From assembly GCA_024653965.1 (NCBI GenBank), contig JANLGW010000071.1, positions 1 through 64,000 on the forward strand: 64,000 bases of DNA, read 5' to 3'. Positions 27,498 to 36,538 of this stretch are shown here, piece after piece. Both the position numbers and the translations under genes were made by a program. The notes under the pieces were generated by a model. The model made no database searches, was not told the origin of the DNA, and saw only the letters and a program-made list of their open reading frames with translations. This stretch comes from Rhodospirillales bacterium. GTDB taxonomy: Bacteria > Pseudomonadota > Alphaproteobacteria > Rhodospirillales > Magnetovibrionaceae. Numbering within the stretch: position 1 is the first letter of the stretch; the number at the start of each line of letters is the position of its first letter.

Positions 27498-28205
27498 ATG
27501 GTCGCGGGCTTAATTCAGGGGAATGTAAAAATCCAACCGATGACCCGATTTTCAAGTGCCAAATTTCACGGTGAAGGCCTTGTCTGCGTGCGCGGCGAAC
27601 GCACCGTGTTTCAGGGTCTCGACTTCACGGTTGAGCCCGGCGGCGCACTGATTTTAATCGGCCCCAACGGGGCGGGCAAATCGTCGCTGTTGCGCTTGAT
27701 GGCGGGGTTGCTGAAACCTTACGCCGGGCGGTTGTTGTGGGATGATGCCGATGCGCTCGATGATATCGACGAACACGGCGCCAAGCTGCACTACGTCGGC
27801 CATCACGACGCGATCAAACCGGTGCTGACGGCCAATGAAAACATCCGTTTTTGGGCCGAATTGCGCGGCGCCGATGCGGGCGGCATCGAACGCGCGCTCG
27901 ATGCCTTAGATATCAAACACCTCTACGATGTGCCGGGGCGTTTTCTTTCGGCGGGGCAAAAGCGCCGGGTGAACTTGGCGCGCATCATCGCCGCACCCGC
28001 ACCGTTGTGGTTGTTGGACGAACCCACCTCGGCGCTGGATAAAGCCACCATCAAACGCCTGGAACACGCCATTCAAGCGCACCGCGACGCGGGCGGCATG
28101 GTGGTGCTGTCAACCCACGCCGACGTGGTCATGCCCGGCGCGAAGATATTGGACGTCTCTCAATTCGCCTGCTCTGCGGTGTTTGATGAACGGGTGATGG
28201 TGTAA
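27498..28205 (+). CDS. ccmA: Cytochrome c maturation ABC ATPase CcmA
   Basis: 235 residues (221 if the ATG at 27540 is used; neither has an ideal ribosome site). Walker A GPNGAGKSSLLRLMAG, signature FLSAGQKRRVNLARI and Walker B PLWLLDEPTSALD are all present. CcmA with CcmB powers release of haem-loaded CcmE. It opens a nine-gene ccm cluster and ends 2 bp before ccmB. Confidence 0.95.
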   Translation: MVAGLIQGNVKIQPMTRFSSAKFHGEGLVCVRGERTVFQGLDFTVEPGGALILIGPNGAGKSSLLRLMAGLLKPYAGRLLWDDADALDDIDEHGAKLHYVGHHDAIKPVLTANENIRFWAELRGADAGGIERALDALDIKHLYDVPGRFLSAGQKRRVNLARIIAAPAPLWLLDEPTSALDKATIKRLEHAIQAHRDAGGMVVLSTHADVVMPGAKILDVSQFACSAVFDERVMV

Positions 28206-28207
28206 CG

Positions 28208-28873
28208 ATGAGCGCATTTTTCACCCTGGTCCGTCGCGATCTCAGTTTGGCTTTTCGCCAAGGGTTTGACTCACTCATGGTGGTGGCGTTTTTTGTCATT
28301 GCGGTGGTGCTGTTTCCGTTCGGCGTCGGCCCGGAACCCAATACCCTGGCACGCATCGCGGCGGGCACCATCTGGGTCGCGGCGCTGCTGGCCAGCATGT
28401 TGTCGTTGGAGCGCCTGTTTCAAACCGATTATGAAGACGGCACGCTGGAATTGCTGGCCTTAGCGCCGGTGCCGTTGGAAGTCACCGTCATCGCCAAGGT
28501 GGTGGCGCATTGGCTCACCACCGGTTTGCCGCTGATTTTGACCGCGCCCTTGCTGGCGGTGCTGATGCAATTGCCGAGCGAGGGTTATCTGGTGCTGATT
28601 GCGGCGTTGAGTTTGGGCACACCGACGTTGAGCCTGATCGGCGCGGTCGGGGCGGCGTTGATTTTGGGCTCGCGCCGGGGCGGGGTGTTGTTATCCTTGC
28701 TGGTGTTGCCGCTTTATATTCCGGTGCTGATTTTTGGCGTTTCGGCGGTGGATGCCGCCATCGGCGATATGGGCGTGCGTCCGCACCTGTTGATTTTAGC
28801 GGCGCTGTTTGTCGGCACCCTGGCGCTGACGCCGTGGGCATCGGCGGCGGCCCTTAGACAGGCGCTGGAGTAA
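28208..28873 (+). CDS. ccmB: Haem exporter membrane subunit CcmB
   Basis: 221 residues with six hydrophobic segments, including the family stretch FFVIAVVLFPFGVGPEPNTLARIAAGTIWVAALLA and the RLFQTDYEDGTLELL loop. Forms the CcmAB(C)D complex. There is a 131-bp gap to ccmC, the largest in the cluster. Confidence 0.95.
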   Translation: MSAFFTLVRRDLSLAFRQGFDSLMVVAFFVIAVVLFPFGVGPEPNTLARIAAGTIWVAALLASMLSLERLFQTDYEDGTLELLALAPVPLEVTVIAKVVAHWLTTGLPLILTAPLLAVLMQLPSEGYLVLIAALSLGTPTLSLIGAVGAALILGSRRGGVLLSLLVLPLYIPVLIFGVSAVDAAIGDMGVRPHLLILAALFVGTLALTPWASAAALRQALE

Positions 28874-29004
28874 GGCTTGCCTCAATTACGCCATGCTTAG
28901 CGGCGAAAGTCTGGAAAATTGGCCCGCTAGGCGTTACAACAACGCGCCCATTTTATAAAACGGACCCCTAAACGCACCAATCGACAGGAAGCCACAGGAA
29001 ACTC

Positions 29005-29727
29005 ATGCATCGTTTTGCCAATCCCACCCGTTTTTTACGCATCGCCGCTGCGGTTCAGCCGTGGGTGATGTGGATCACCGTCGCGCTGTTCGGCGCAGGC
29101 CTTTATATGGCGTTGTTCACCGCGCCGGCGGATTACCAGCAAGGTGAAAGCGTGCGCATTATGTATGTGCATGTACCCGCCGCGTGGATGGGCATGTTTT
29201 GTTATGCCGCGATGGCGGTGGCCTCGGCGGTGGCGTTGATTTGGAAACACCCTTTAGCCGATGTTGCGGCTAAGGCGACCGCCCCGGTGGGGGCTGCGTT
29301 CACGTTTTTGTCACTGGCTACCGGCTCGTTATGGGGTAAACCCATGTGGGGCACGTGGTGGGTGTGGGATGCACGCCTGACCTCGATGCTGATTTTGCTG
29401 TTTTTGTATGTCGGTTATATGGCCTTGCAAGGCGCGTTTGATGATCGTGCGCGCGGCGCCAAGGCGTCGGCCATTTTGGCGTTGGTCGGCGCGGTCAATC
29501 TGCCGATCATCAAGTTTTCGGTCGATTGGTGGAACACCCTGCACCAGCCCGCCAGCGTGATCAAGATGGGCGGGCCGTCCATTCATGCTTCGATGTTGTG
29601 GCCGCTGCTTTTGCTGGCATTGGCCTATAAGGGTTATTACATCTGGGTTCTTTTGGTGCGCATGCGCGAAGAACTCACCGCCAACAAGGTCCGGATCCTG
29701 CGCTTAAAGCAGGTTCACGGCGGTTGA
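29005..29727 (+). CDS. ccmC: Haem-handling protein CcmC
   Basis: 240 residues, six transmembrane segments. The periplasmic tryptophan-rich haem motif reads WGTWWVWDARLTSML; flanking histidines on the periplasmic loops (MYVHVPAAWMG, WWNTLHQPASV) are the haem ligands in the family. CcmC transfers haem to CcmE. Confidence 0.95.
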   Translation: MHRFANPTRFLRIAAAVQPWVMWITVALFGAGLYMALFTAPADYQQGESVRIMYVHVPAAWMGMFCYAAMAVASAVALIWKHPLADVAAKATAPVGAAFTFLSLATGSLWGKPMWGTWWVWDARLTSMLILLFLYVGYMALQGAFDDRARGAKASAILALVGAVNLPIIKFSVDWWNTLHQPASVIKMGGPSIHASMLWPLLLLALAYKGYYIWVLLVRMREELTANKVRILRLKQVHGG

Positions 29728-29748
29728 TGGGCGGTTGAGGGAGTACGA

Positions 29749-29955
29749 ATGATGCAGGAATTTTTGTCGATGGGCGGATACGGCGCTTATGTGTGGCCGT
29801 CGTACGTCATGAGCGCGGTGTTGCTGGTGGCGCTGTTGGCGGCCTCGGTGCGCGGCCTGAAATCCACCGAAACGGAGTTTGATCGCCTAAGGGCGGCCAA
29901 CGCTCCGCAAAAACAAAAACAAGAAACGGAGTCTCTCAATGGCGATGAAGCGTAA
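29749..29955 (+). CDS. ccmD: Haem exporter small subunit CcmD
   Basis: 68 residues with one membrane helix preceded by the family motif MGGYGAYVWPSY. It releases holo-CcmE from the CcmABC complex. GAGGGAG ribosome site; the 3' end overlaps the ccmE start by 17 bp. Confidence 0.92.
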   Translation: MMQEFLSMGGYGAYVWPSYVMSAVLLVALLAASVRGLKSTETEFDRLRAANAPQKQKQETESLNGDEA

Positions 29956-30418
29956 GCACAAACGCCTTACTTTTGTCATTATCGCGCTGGCCTTGGTGGG
30001 TCTGGCGACGGGTTTGATCCTGTTTGCCCTGGGCGATGGCGTGTCGCTGTTTCACAGCCCCACCGACATCGTTAATAAACAACCCGGCCCCGATCAACGG
30101 TTGCGCTTGGGCGGATTGGTCGAAGAAGGTTCCGTGGTGCGTGAAGAAGGCTCCGCCCTGGTGCGTTTTGTGGTGACGGATTTGGAAAACACGGTAGCCG
30201 TCAGTTATGAAGGGCTGTTGCCTGATTTGTTCCGCGAAGGTCAGGGCATCGTCGCCGAAGGGCGCATGCAAAACGGCGTGTTCGTCGCTTCCGAGGTGCT
30301 GGCCAAACACGATGAAAACTATATGCCGCCCGAAGTGGCCGACGCCTTGAAAAAATCCGGTCAGTGGAAGGGCGGCGACGGCGCTGCCGGTCCCGCGGAC
30401 GGAGCATTGGGAAAATGA
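29939..30418 (+). CDS. ccmE: Periplasmic haem chaperone CcmE
   Basis: 159 residues: an N-terminal membrane anchor (~11-32) and an OB-fold periplasmic domain. LAKHDENYMP carries the His (~124) that binds haem covalently and the Tyr (~128) axial ligand, the canonical H-x3-Y form. Its stop overlaps the ccmF start. Confidence 0.96.
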   Translation: MAMKRKHKRLTFVIIALALVGLATGLILFALGDGVSLFHSPTDIVNKQPGPDQRLRLGGLVEEGSVVREEGSALVRFVVTDLENTVAVSYEGLLPDLFREGQGIVAEGRMQNGVFVASEVLAKHDENYMPPEVADALKKSGQWKGGDGAAGPADGALGK

Positions 30419-32421
30419 TCGTCGAACTCGGACATTTCGTATTGATCTTGGGGCTGATGGTGGCCCTGTTTCAAGCAACCGTGCCGATGGTCGGCGCGGC
30501 GCGCGGAGATCGCCAGTGGATGGCGTTTGCCGGACCCGCCGCCATGGTGCAGGCGGTGCTGGCCCTCTCGTCGTTCTCGGCGCTGACGTATGCCTATGTG
30601 GTATCCGATTTTTCGGTCTTGAACGTGGTCGCCAACTCGCATTCGCAAAAGCCGATGCTGTATAAAATCTCGGGCGTGTGGGGCAACCACGAAGGCTCGA
30701 TGATGTTGTGGGTGCTGATCTTGGCGCTCTATGGTTTGGCGGTGGCGGTGTTTGGCCGCAACCTGCCGCCCAGCCTCAAGGCCCGCGTGCTGGGCATTCA
30801 GGCGTTGATCGCGCTGGGTTTTTATCTGTTTATTTTGTTTACCTCCAACCCGTTTGAACGGGTGTTCCCGCCGCCCATGGACGGCAACGGCCTAAATCCG
30901 CTGTTGCAAGACCCCGGTCTGGCCTTTCATCCGCCGTTGCTCTATTTGGGCTATGTCGGTTTTTCCATCGCCTTTTCGTTCGCCATCGCGGCGCTGATCG
31001 AAGGCCGCGTCGACGCGGCGTGGGCGCGGTGGGTGCGGCCCTGGACCTTGGCGGCATGGGGCTCGCTGACGGGCGGCATCGTGCTGGGCTCGTGGTGGGC
31101 GTATTACGAGCTCGGCTGGGGCGGCTGGTGGTTCTGGGATCCGGTGGAAAACGCCTCGTTTATGCCGTGGCTGGTGGGCACCGCGTTGCTGCATTCCTCC
31201 ATCGTGGTGGAAAAGCGCAACACCTTGAAGGGGTGGACGATCTTTTTGTCCATCGTAGCATTTTCGTTTTCGCTGTTGGGCACGTTCATCGTGCGCTCGG
31301 GCGTGCTTTCAAGCGTGCATTCGTTCGCTTCCGATCCCGCCCGCGGCGTGTTTATTTTAGGCCTGTTGCTGGCCGTGGTGGGCGGTTCGTTCACGCTGTT
31401 CGCGATCCGCGGGCCGCAGTTGAAATCGGGCGGCCTGTTTCAACCGGTGTCGCGCGAAGGTTCGCTGTTGCTCAACAATCTGTTGATGACGGTAGCGGCG
31501 GCGGCGGTGTTGCTGGGCACGCTTTATCCGCTGTTTCTGGATGCCGTTGGCGGCGGCAAAGTGTCGGTGGGCGCGCCGTTTTTCAATTCGGTGTTTATCC
31601 CGCTGATGGCGCCGGCGATTTTGGTCATGGCCGTTGGCCCGCTGTTGGCGTGGAAACGCGGCGATTTGGGCCGAGCCTTAAAACAATTGATTGCGGCGCT
31701 GATTGCCGTGGTCTTGGTGATGGTCATCAATCTGCTGCTGGTCGAGCGCGCCTCGGTTCTGTCGGTGCTGGGCATCGGTTTGGGGGCGTGGCTGATTTCG
31801 GGCACGCTGGTCGAGATCGCGGTGCGCATTAAATTGTTTCAGGTGGGTTTGGGCCAAAGCCTGCGCCGTTTGGCGACCATGCCACGCTCCAGTTGGGGCA
31901 TGACGTTGGCGCACGGCGGTCTTGGCATCATCGTGTTGGGCATGATCGGCTCGACGGTGTGGGGCTTGGAAAGCATTCAGGTGATGAAGCCGGGTGAGCA
32001 TGTCGAGGTGGCGGGTTATACCTATACCTTCCAGGGCGTGCGCGAGGCCCAGGGCCCCAACTACATCGCCACGGTGGGCATGATGGAAGTCACGCAGGAC
32101 GGCCAGCCCTATACCGTGTTGTATCCGGAAAATCGCGTTTATCCGGTGGAAAATCGTCCCACCACCGAAGCCGCGATTGAGACCACGTTAGCCGCCGATC
32201 TTTATGTGGCGCTGGGTAACGAAGATCCTCAAACCGGCGGTTATGTGGTGCGCATTTATCACAAGCCGTTGGTGGTGTGGATGTGGATTGGCGCGCTGAT
32301 GTTGGTGCTGGGCTCGATGGTGAGCCTTACCGATCGCCGTCACCGCATCGGTGCGCCGACCAAATCGCCGGGTAAATCGAAGGCGCACGGGGCGGCGGCT
32401 CAAGCCGCGCCGGCGGAGTGA
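30415..32421 (+). CDS. ccmF: Cytochrome c haem lyase subunit CcmF
   Basis: 668 residues from the ATG at 30415, overlapping the ccmE stop (ATGA); longer in-frame starts give a basic non-family N-terminus. About 15 membrane segments. The tryptophan-rich haem motif is GWGGWWFWDPVENASFMPW, and SGVWGNHEGSMMLWVL is the conserved N-terminal histidine region. It forms the lyase with CcmH/CcmI that attaches haem to apocytochromes. Confidence 0.96.
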   Translation: MIVELGHFVLILGLMVALFQATVPMVGAARGDRQWMAFAGPAAMVQAVLALSSFSALTYAYVVSDFSVLNVVANSHSQKPMLYKISGVWGNHEGSMMLWVLILALYGLAVAVFGRNLPPSLKARVLGIQALIALGFYLFILFTSNPFERVFPPPMDGNGLNPLLQDPGLAFHPPLLYLGYVGFSIAFSFAIAALIEGRVDAAWARWVRPWTLAAWGSLTGGIVLGSWWAYYELGWGGWWFWDPVENASFMPWLVGTALLHSSIVVEKRNTLKGWTIFLSIVAFSFSLLGTFIVRSGVLSSVHSFASDPARGVFILGLLLAVVGGSFTLFAIRGPQLKSGGLFQPVSREGSLLLNNLLMTVAAAAVLLGTLYPLFLDAVGGGKVSVGAPFFNSVFIPLMAPAILVMAVGPLLAWKRGDLGRALKQLIAALIAVVLVMVINLLLVERASVLSVLGIGLGAWLISGTLVEIAVRIKLFQVGLGQSLRRLATMPRSSWGMTLAHGGLGIIVLGMIGSTVWGLESIQVMKPGEHVEVAGYTYTFQGVREAQGPNYIATVGMMEVTQDGQPYTVLYPENRVYPVENRPTTEAAIETTLAADLYVALGNEDPQTGGYVVRIYHKPLVVWMWIGALMLVLGSMVSLTDRRHRIGAPTKSPGKSKAHGAAAQAAPAE

Positions 32422-32429
32422 CGAACGAT

Positions 32430-32987
32430 ATGGGTATGAAGCGCTTTCTCTACGTCATTCCCTTGCTGGTGCTGCTGGCGGTTGGCGGATTTTCAATTGC
32501 ACAGTTGAACCGCGTCGGCTCCGGCCAAGCGGTGAACGTGCTGCCGTCGGTGCTGATCGACAAAGCTGTGCCCGAGTTTGATCTGGCGGCCATCCAGGGC
32601 CGCGAACGTGGATGGGGCACGAAGGATTTGCTGGGTCAAGTGACGCTGGTGAACATTTTTGGTTCGTGGTGCGTCGCCTGTCAGGTCGAGCATCCGTTTT
32701 TGGTGCGCATCAAGGAACAAGGCCTAGTGCCGATCTATGGCATCGACTGGCGGGAAAAAGACCTGCAAGCCGGGCCGCGCTGGCTGGCGAAATTCGGCGA
32801 TCCGTACACCTTGGTGGGTGATGATCCAAAATCCCATGCGGCCATCGCGTTTGGCGTCACCGGCGCGCCGGAAAGTTTCGTCGTCGATAAACAGGGGGTG
32901 ATCCGCTACAAGCAGATCGGCCCCATCAACGCTCAGGTCTGGGAACAAACCCTGTGGCCCTTGATTTCGGAACTGCAACAGCAATGA
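32430..32987 (+). CDS. ccmG: Thiol:disulfide oxidoreductase CcmG/DsbE
   Basis: 185 residues from the ATG at 32430; a GTG at 32418 overlapping the ccmF stop is possible. Signal anchor, then a thioredoxin fold with active site GSWCVACQVEHP (CxxC) and the family insert YGIDWREK. It reduces apocytochrome CXXCH cysteines in the periplasm. Its stop overlaps the ccmH start. Confidence 0.94.
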   Translation: MGMKRFLYVIPLLVLLAVGGFSIAQLNRVGSGQAVNVLPSVLIDKAVPEFDLAAIQGRERGWGTKDLLGQVTLVNIFGSWCVACQVEHPFLVRIKEQGLVPIYGIDWREKDLQAGPRWLAKFGDPYTLVGDDPKSHAAIAFGVTGAPESFVVDKQGVIRYKQIGPINAQVWEQTLWPLISELQQQ

Positions 32988-33481
32988 AACTGAAAGCCCT
33001 CATCGGCGCCTTGATCTTAGGCGTAGCCCTGCCGTTCGCTGCCGCTGCGCTGGAACCCAGCGAGGTTCTGTCCGATCCGGCGCTTGAAGCGCGCGCCCGC
33101 GAGGTCGGTAAACAATTGCGCTGCGTGGTGTGTCAAAACCAGTCGATCGACGATTCCAATGCCGAGCTGGCGGGCGATATGCGCCTGTTGGTGCGTGAAC
33201 GCATTCAGGCCGGGGACAGCAATAGCGAAGTGCTGGCCTATATGGTCGATCGTTATGGCGATTACGTGCTGCTCAACCCGCCGTTCAAGGCCTCGACGGT
33301 CGTGTTATGGGTTGGCCCGCCGGCGATCGGAATTTTAGGCCTCTTGTGGGTGGTGTCGTTTTACCGCCGCCGCGCGGGCGATGCCGGTGGAGATGATGTT
33401 GGGCAGACCTCTCAAGCCGCCACCCTTTCGGATGAAGAGCGCCGCCGCCTAAACGCCTTGTTGAAGGACGATAACGAATGA
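32984..33481 (+). CDS. ccmH: Cytochrome c maturation thioredoxin-like CcmH
   Basis: 165 residues. A cleavable signal is followed by LRCVVCQNQSIDDSNAELAGDMR, the LRCxxCQ redox motif of CcmH/CycL. One membrane helix (~105-125) follows, then a charged cytoplasmic tail. The downstream CcmI is a separate gene, the alphaproteobacterial split arrangement. Starts inside the ccmG stop (ATGA). Confidence 0.95.
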   Translation: MKLKALIGALILGVALPFAAAALEPSEVLSDPALEARAREVGKQLRCVVCQNQSIDDSNAELAGDMRLLVRERIQAGDSNSEVLAYMVDRYGDYVLLNPPFKASTVVLWVGPPAIGILGLLWVVSFYRRRAGDAGGDDVGQTSQAATLSDEERRRLNALLKDDNE

Positions 33482-34635
33482 CCGCCTTTTGGATCGCCGC
33501 CGCCGCCGCTACACTTTTGGTGCTGGCCTTTTTGGTGCTGCCGTTGGCGCGCAAAGCCAAAGGCGGCGCATTGCCCCAGCGGGCGGATTTCGACCTGACG
33601 GTTTACAAAGACCAATTGAGCGAAGTGGACCGCGATTTGGAACGCGGCGTGCTGAATGAAAATCAAGCCCTGGCCGCGCGTACCGAGATCGAGCGCCGCA
33701 TGCTTGCCGCCGCTGCGGATGGGGATAAAGATGCGGCGGCCATAACGCCCGCCAATGCGCGGCTGACGGGCGCATTGATCATCGCTATTTTGGTCGTCGT
33801 GCCGCTGGGCGCGGCGGGTCTTTATTTCACCGTGGGCAATCCCGGCCTGGCCGACCGACCGTTGAGCGAGCGCACGGCGGAACGCACCCAACAGGCTGAC
33901 CCTGCGGTTCGCGAAGCTCAACTGCGCGCCATGATTCAAGACATCAAAGCGCGTCTGGAAAAAGACCCTAAGGATCCGCGCAATTGGAACATCCTGGGCA
34001 AAGCGTATGAAATGTTGGGCGATCAGAAAAACGCCATCGGCGCGTTTGAAAAATTGGTGGAGGTGACGGATCGTCACCCCGATGCCCTGCTCATCTTAGC
34101 CGAGGCTTTGTTCGCCGATGCCGGTCAGGTTGTCACGCCGGATGCTTTGGCGTTGTTTAAAGAAGCGCGCACTCAAGATCCCACCAATCCGATGACCTAT
34201 TATTACGCCGCCCTGGAACGCCAGCAGGTGGACGATTTGCAAGGGGCCATGAACGAATATTTAGGCCTGCTGTCGGTCAGCCCGTCCAACGGTCCGTGGG
34301 TGCCCGATATTCAAGGCCGCATCAAGGCGCTGGCCGGCGAGCTGGGCGTCGAAGCCCCGGTGGCGCACATGTTGCCGCCGGCGGATTTGGCGCCCGCAGC
34401 GGAAGCTTCCGCGCCGGGACCGTCCGCCGCGCAGGTCGAGCAGGCCCAGGAGATGTCGCCCGAAGAACAACAGGCGATGATCCGCACCATGGTCGAGCGC
34501 CTAGCCGCCAAGATGAAGGAAAACCCGGATGATTTGGCGGGCTGGCAACGGCTGGCGCAGGCGTATACCGTGTTGGGCGATAAAACCGGACTGGCCGAGG
34601 CCGAGGCGCAGATCAAGCGGCTTGGCGGACAGTAA
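33478..34635 (+). CDS. ccmI: Cytochrome c maturation TPR protein CcmI/CycH
   Basis: 385 residues. Two N-terminal membrane segments (~1-22 and ~97-118) flank a short helical region (QLSEVDRDLERGVLNENQALAARTEIERR). TPR repeats (RNWNILGKAYEMLGDQKNAIGAFEKL...) follow in the periplasm. CcmI presents apocytochrome C-termini to CcmFH. Last gene of the ccm cluster. Confidence 0.94.
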   Translation: MTAFWIAAAAATLLVLAFLVLPLARKAKGGALPQRADFDLTVYKDQLSEVDRDLERGVLNENQALAARTEIERRMLAAAADGDKDAAAITPANARLTGALIIAILVVVPLGAAGLYFTVGNPGLADRPLSERTAERTQQADPAVREAQLRAMIQDIKARLEKDPKDPRNWNILGKAYEMLGDQKNAIGAFEKLVEVTDRHPDALLILAEALFADAGQVVTPDALALFKEARTQDPTNPMTYYYAALERQQVDDLQGAMNEYLGLLSVSPSNGPWVPDIQGRIKALAGELGVEAPVAHMLPPADLAPAAEASAPGPSAAQVEQAQEMSPEEQQAMIRTMVERLAAKMKENPDDLAGWQRLAQAYTVLGDKTGLAEAEAQIKRLGGQ

Positions 34636-34740
34636 ACGCACCCTTCGCGCGATCCCGTACATCGAAAAAGGTTACAACCCTCTTTTTAATGCACACTTAT
34701 GCGTGTACAATCCGTCTTTCCCATAACAGGGGAAACGGCA

Positions 34741-36081
34741 ATGTCGCAAACCTCGGTCAAAGTAACGGTTCTTTACGTTGCATTTGCGGCGCTGTGGATC
34801 GTTTTGTCCGATTGGCTCGTTCAGACCTCGTTTCCCCATGCGGTCAGCGCGCTGCAAAGTTATAAAGGGCTGATCTTCGTTATCGTCACCGCACTTTGTC
34901 TTTATGGCGTGTTGCGGGCGGAGCTGGCGCAGCGCGAGCGCCTACAGCAAAATTTGCAGGCGATCCTCGACAACGTCGAGCAGGGCGTAGCCATGTTCGA
35001 CGACAATCTAAAATTAAGATTTTGGAACAAGCGCTGGCGCGACGTCGTCGATGTTCCCGAAGAAATTTATCATGTCGGGCTTTCGCTGCAAAATGCGTTG
35101 CGCATGTTTGCCGATAAGGGCTTTTGCGGCGAGGGCAATCCCGCGGTTCTTGCGGCCAAACGGGCCGAGCAATTGCTGGCCGGGGTCAATGAGACCTTCA
35201 CCGTAGGCGACGCCAGTTATCATGTTTTCTCGCAGCGTCTTGCGGGCGGCGGTTTGGTGATCACCTATACCGACGTGAGCGAAACGCGCAAGATGGAATC
35301 GCGGCTGCGTCAGGCGGAAAAAATGGATGCCATCGGCAACTTGGCGGGCGGTGTCGCCCACGATCTTAAAAACATGCTGCTGCCGATCGTCAGCCTGACG
35401 GGCATGACGATGAACGATTTGCCCAACGGAAGCCGGGAACGGCTGCGGTTGGAAAAGGTGCTGCAGGCCGCCGAACGCGCCCGCGCCTTGGTGGAACGCA
35501 TCCATGCCTTTAGTTACAAACAAGATGATAGGAAAGAGATCGTCGACGTGCGCGATATTATGGATGAAGCGCTCAATATCCTTCAATCTTCCATGCCTAA
35601 AACGATTACCCTTGAATCGCGCATCTGGCCGGGAAAAATGCCGGTATGTGTAGAGGCCACACTCATTGAAGCGGCCCTGTTGAACTTGGCGTCCAATGCC
35701 GCCGACGCCATGAAAGGCAATACGGGGAAAGTCACGTTTTCGGCAGAACCGGTGCATGTCGATGCGGAAACGAAACTCCGACTGTCCGTTCCAAAGTTGG
35801 GGGCTTATGCAAAATTATCGGTTATGGATACGGGCTCTGGAATGGATGCCGAAACCATTCAGCGGATTTTTGAACCCTATTTCACCACCAAACAGCGCGG
35901 CGAGGGCAGCGGGCTTGGCTTGGCTTTGGTGCAGAAAGCCGCCTTGGAACACGGCGGCGGCGTTTCGGTGAGCAGCGCTTTGGGCAGGGGCGCAACCTTC
36001 GATGTGTATCTGCCGCTTCATGAAGAGATCGCGCCTTGCGCGGTATCGCCTTCGCTCTTTGTGGGTGAGTTCATAACATAA
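34741..36081 (+). CDS. Membrane PAS-domain sensor histidine kinase
   Basis: 446 residues from the ATG at 34741 (AGGGGAAACG ribosome site). Two membrane helices (~8-25 and ~40-55), a PAS domain (LQAILDNVEQGVAMFDDNLKLRFWNKRW), the dimerisation box NLAGGVAHDLKNMLLPI with the phosphorylated His, then HATPase_c with NAADAMKGN, DTGSGM and GEGSGLGLALV. The partner regulator is not adjacent. A terminator sits at its stop codon. Confidence 0.88.
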   Translation: MSQTSVKVTVLYVAFAALWIVLSDWLVQTSFPHAVSALQSYKGLIFVIVTALCLYGVLRAELAQRERLQQNLQAILDNVEQGVAMFDDNLKLRFWNKRWRDVVDVPEEIYHVGLSLQNALRMFADKGFCGEGNPAVLAAKRAEQLLAGVNETFTVGDASYHVFSQRLAGGGLVITYTDVSETRKMESRLRQAEKMDAIGNLAGGVAHDLKNMLLPIVSLTGMTMNDLPNGSRERLRLEKVLQAAERARALVERIHAFSYKQDDRKEIVDVRDIMDEALNILQSSMPKTITLESRIWPGKMPVCVEATLIEAALLNLASNAADAMKGNTGKVTFSAEPVHVDAETKLRLSVPKLGAYAKLSVMDTGSGMDAETIQRIFEPYFTTKQRGEGSGLGLALVQKAALEHGGGVSVSSALGRGATFDVYLPLHEEIAPCAVSPSLFVGEFIT

Positions 36082-36112
36082 AGGCCCGGGTTTCCCCGGG
36101 CCTTGTTTTTTG
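36081..36112 (+). terminator. Terminator after the PAS histidine kinase
   Basis: AAGGCCCGGG/CCCGGGCCTT arms around TTTC, then GTTTTTTGTTT. It starts at the last base of the stop codon and may also serve the convergent SHP gene. Confidence 0.82.
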
Positions 36113-36128
36113 TTTAGCTGTGCAAACT

Positions 36129-36533
36129 TTACTGCGACTTCATATAGGCGATGAAGTCGTCTTTTTCCTGAGCCGTGCATTCGCGTCCCAGCACGCCGTT
36201 GCAGTTGCGCTTGAACCATTTTTCCGTCTTTTGGCTGTCGGCGTAGCGCGGCTGATTGGTATCCGGATCACGCCACCCGGCGCTGGCGGCCATCGGCCCG
36301 CTTTCATTGCCCGTTTTGATGTGCCGCGTATTTTGTTTCGGGTTCGTTTGGTGGCAGCTTACGCAACCCACCGCGTTGACGCCGGCGCTCTGGGCGTAAT
36401 TGTTGCCGGAGTATACTTTTTCGTAGAAGGCTTTGCCCGCAGCCGCGTCGCCAGCGGCCTGAGCTGGTGCTGTCGCGACCATTGTGGCGGCGCCAAGGGT
36501 TAAAGCGCAAACGAGGGTTTTTAGGGTGTTCAT
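36129..36533 (-). CDS. SHP-type monohaem cytochrome c (DUF1924)
   Basis: 134 residues from the ATG at 36533. The signal peptide ends APAQAAGD. One haem site CVSCH (~57-61). The C-terminal FKRNCNGVLGRECTAQEKDD matches sphaeroides haem protein (SHP), where an Asn in this region is the sixth haem ligand and is displaced by oxygen or NO; the two Cys probably form a disulfide. It lies 5 bp after the cytochrome b-DHC gene, its known redox partner type. The ligand is assigned by analogy. Confidence 0.88.
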   Translation of the reverse strand: MNTLKTLVCALTLGAATMVATAPAQAAGDAAAGKAFYEKVYSGNNYAQSAGVNAVGCVSCHQTNPKQNTRHIKTGNESGPMAASAGWRDPDTNQPRYADSQKTEKWFKRNCNGVLGRECTAQEKDDFIAYMKSQ

Positions 36534-36538
36534 GATGG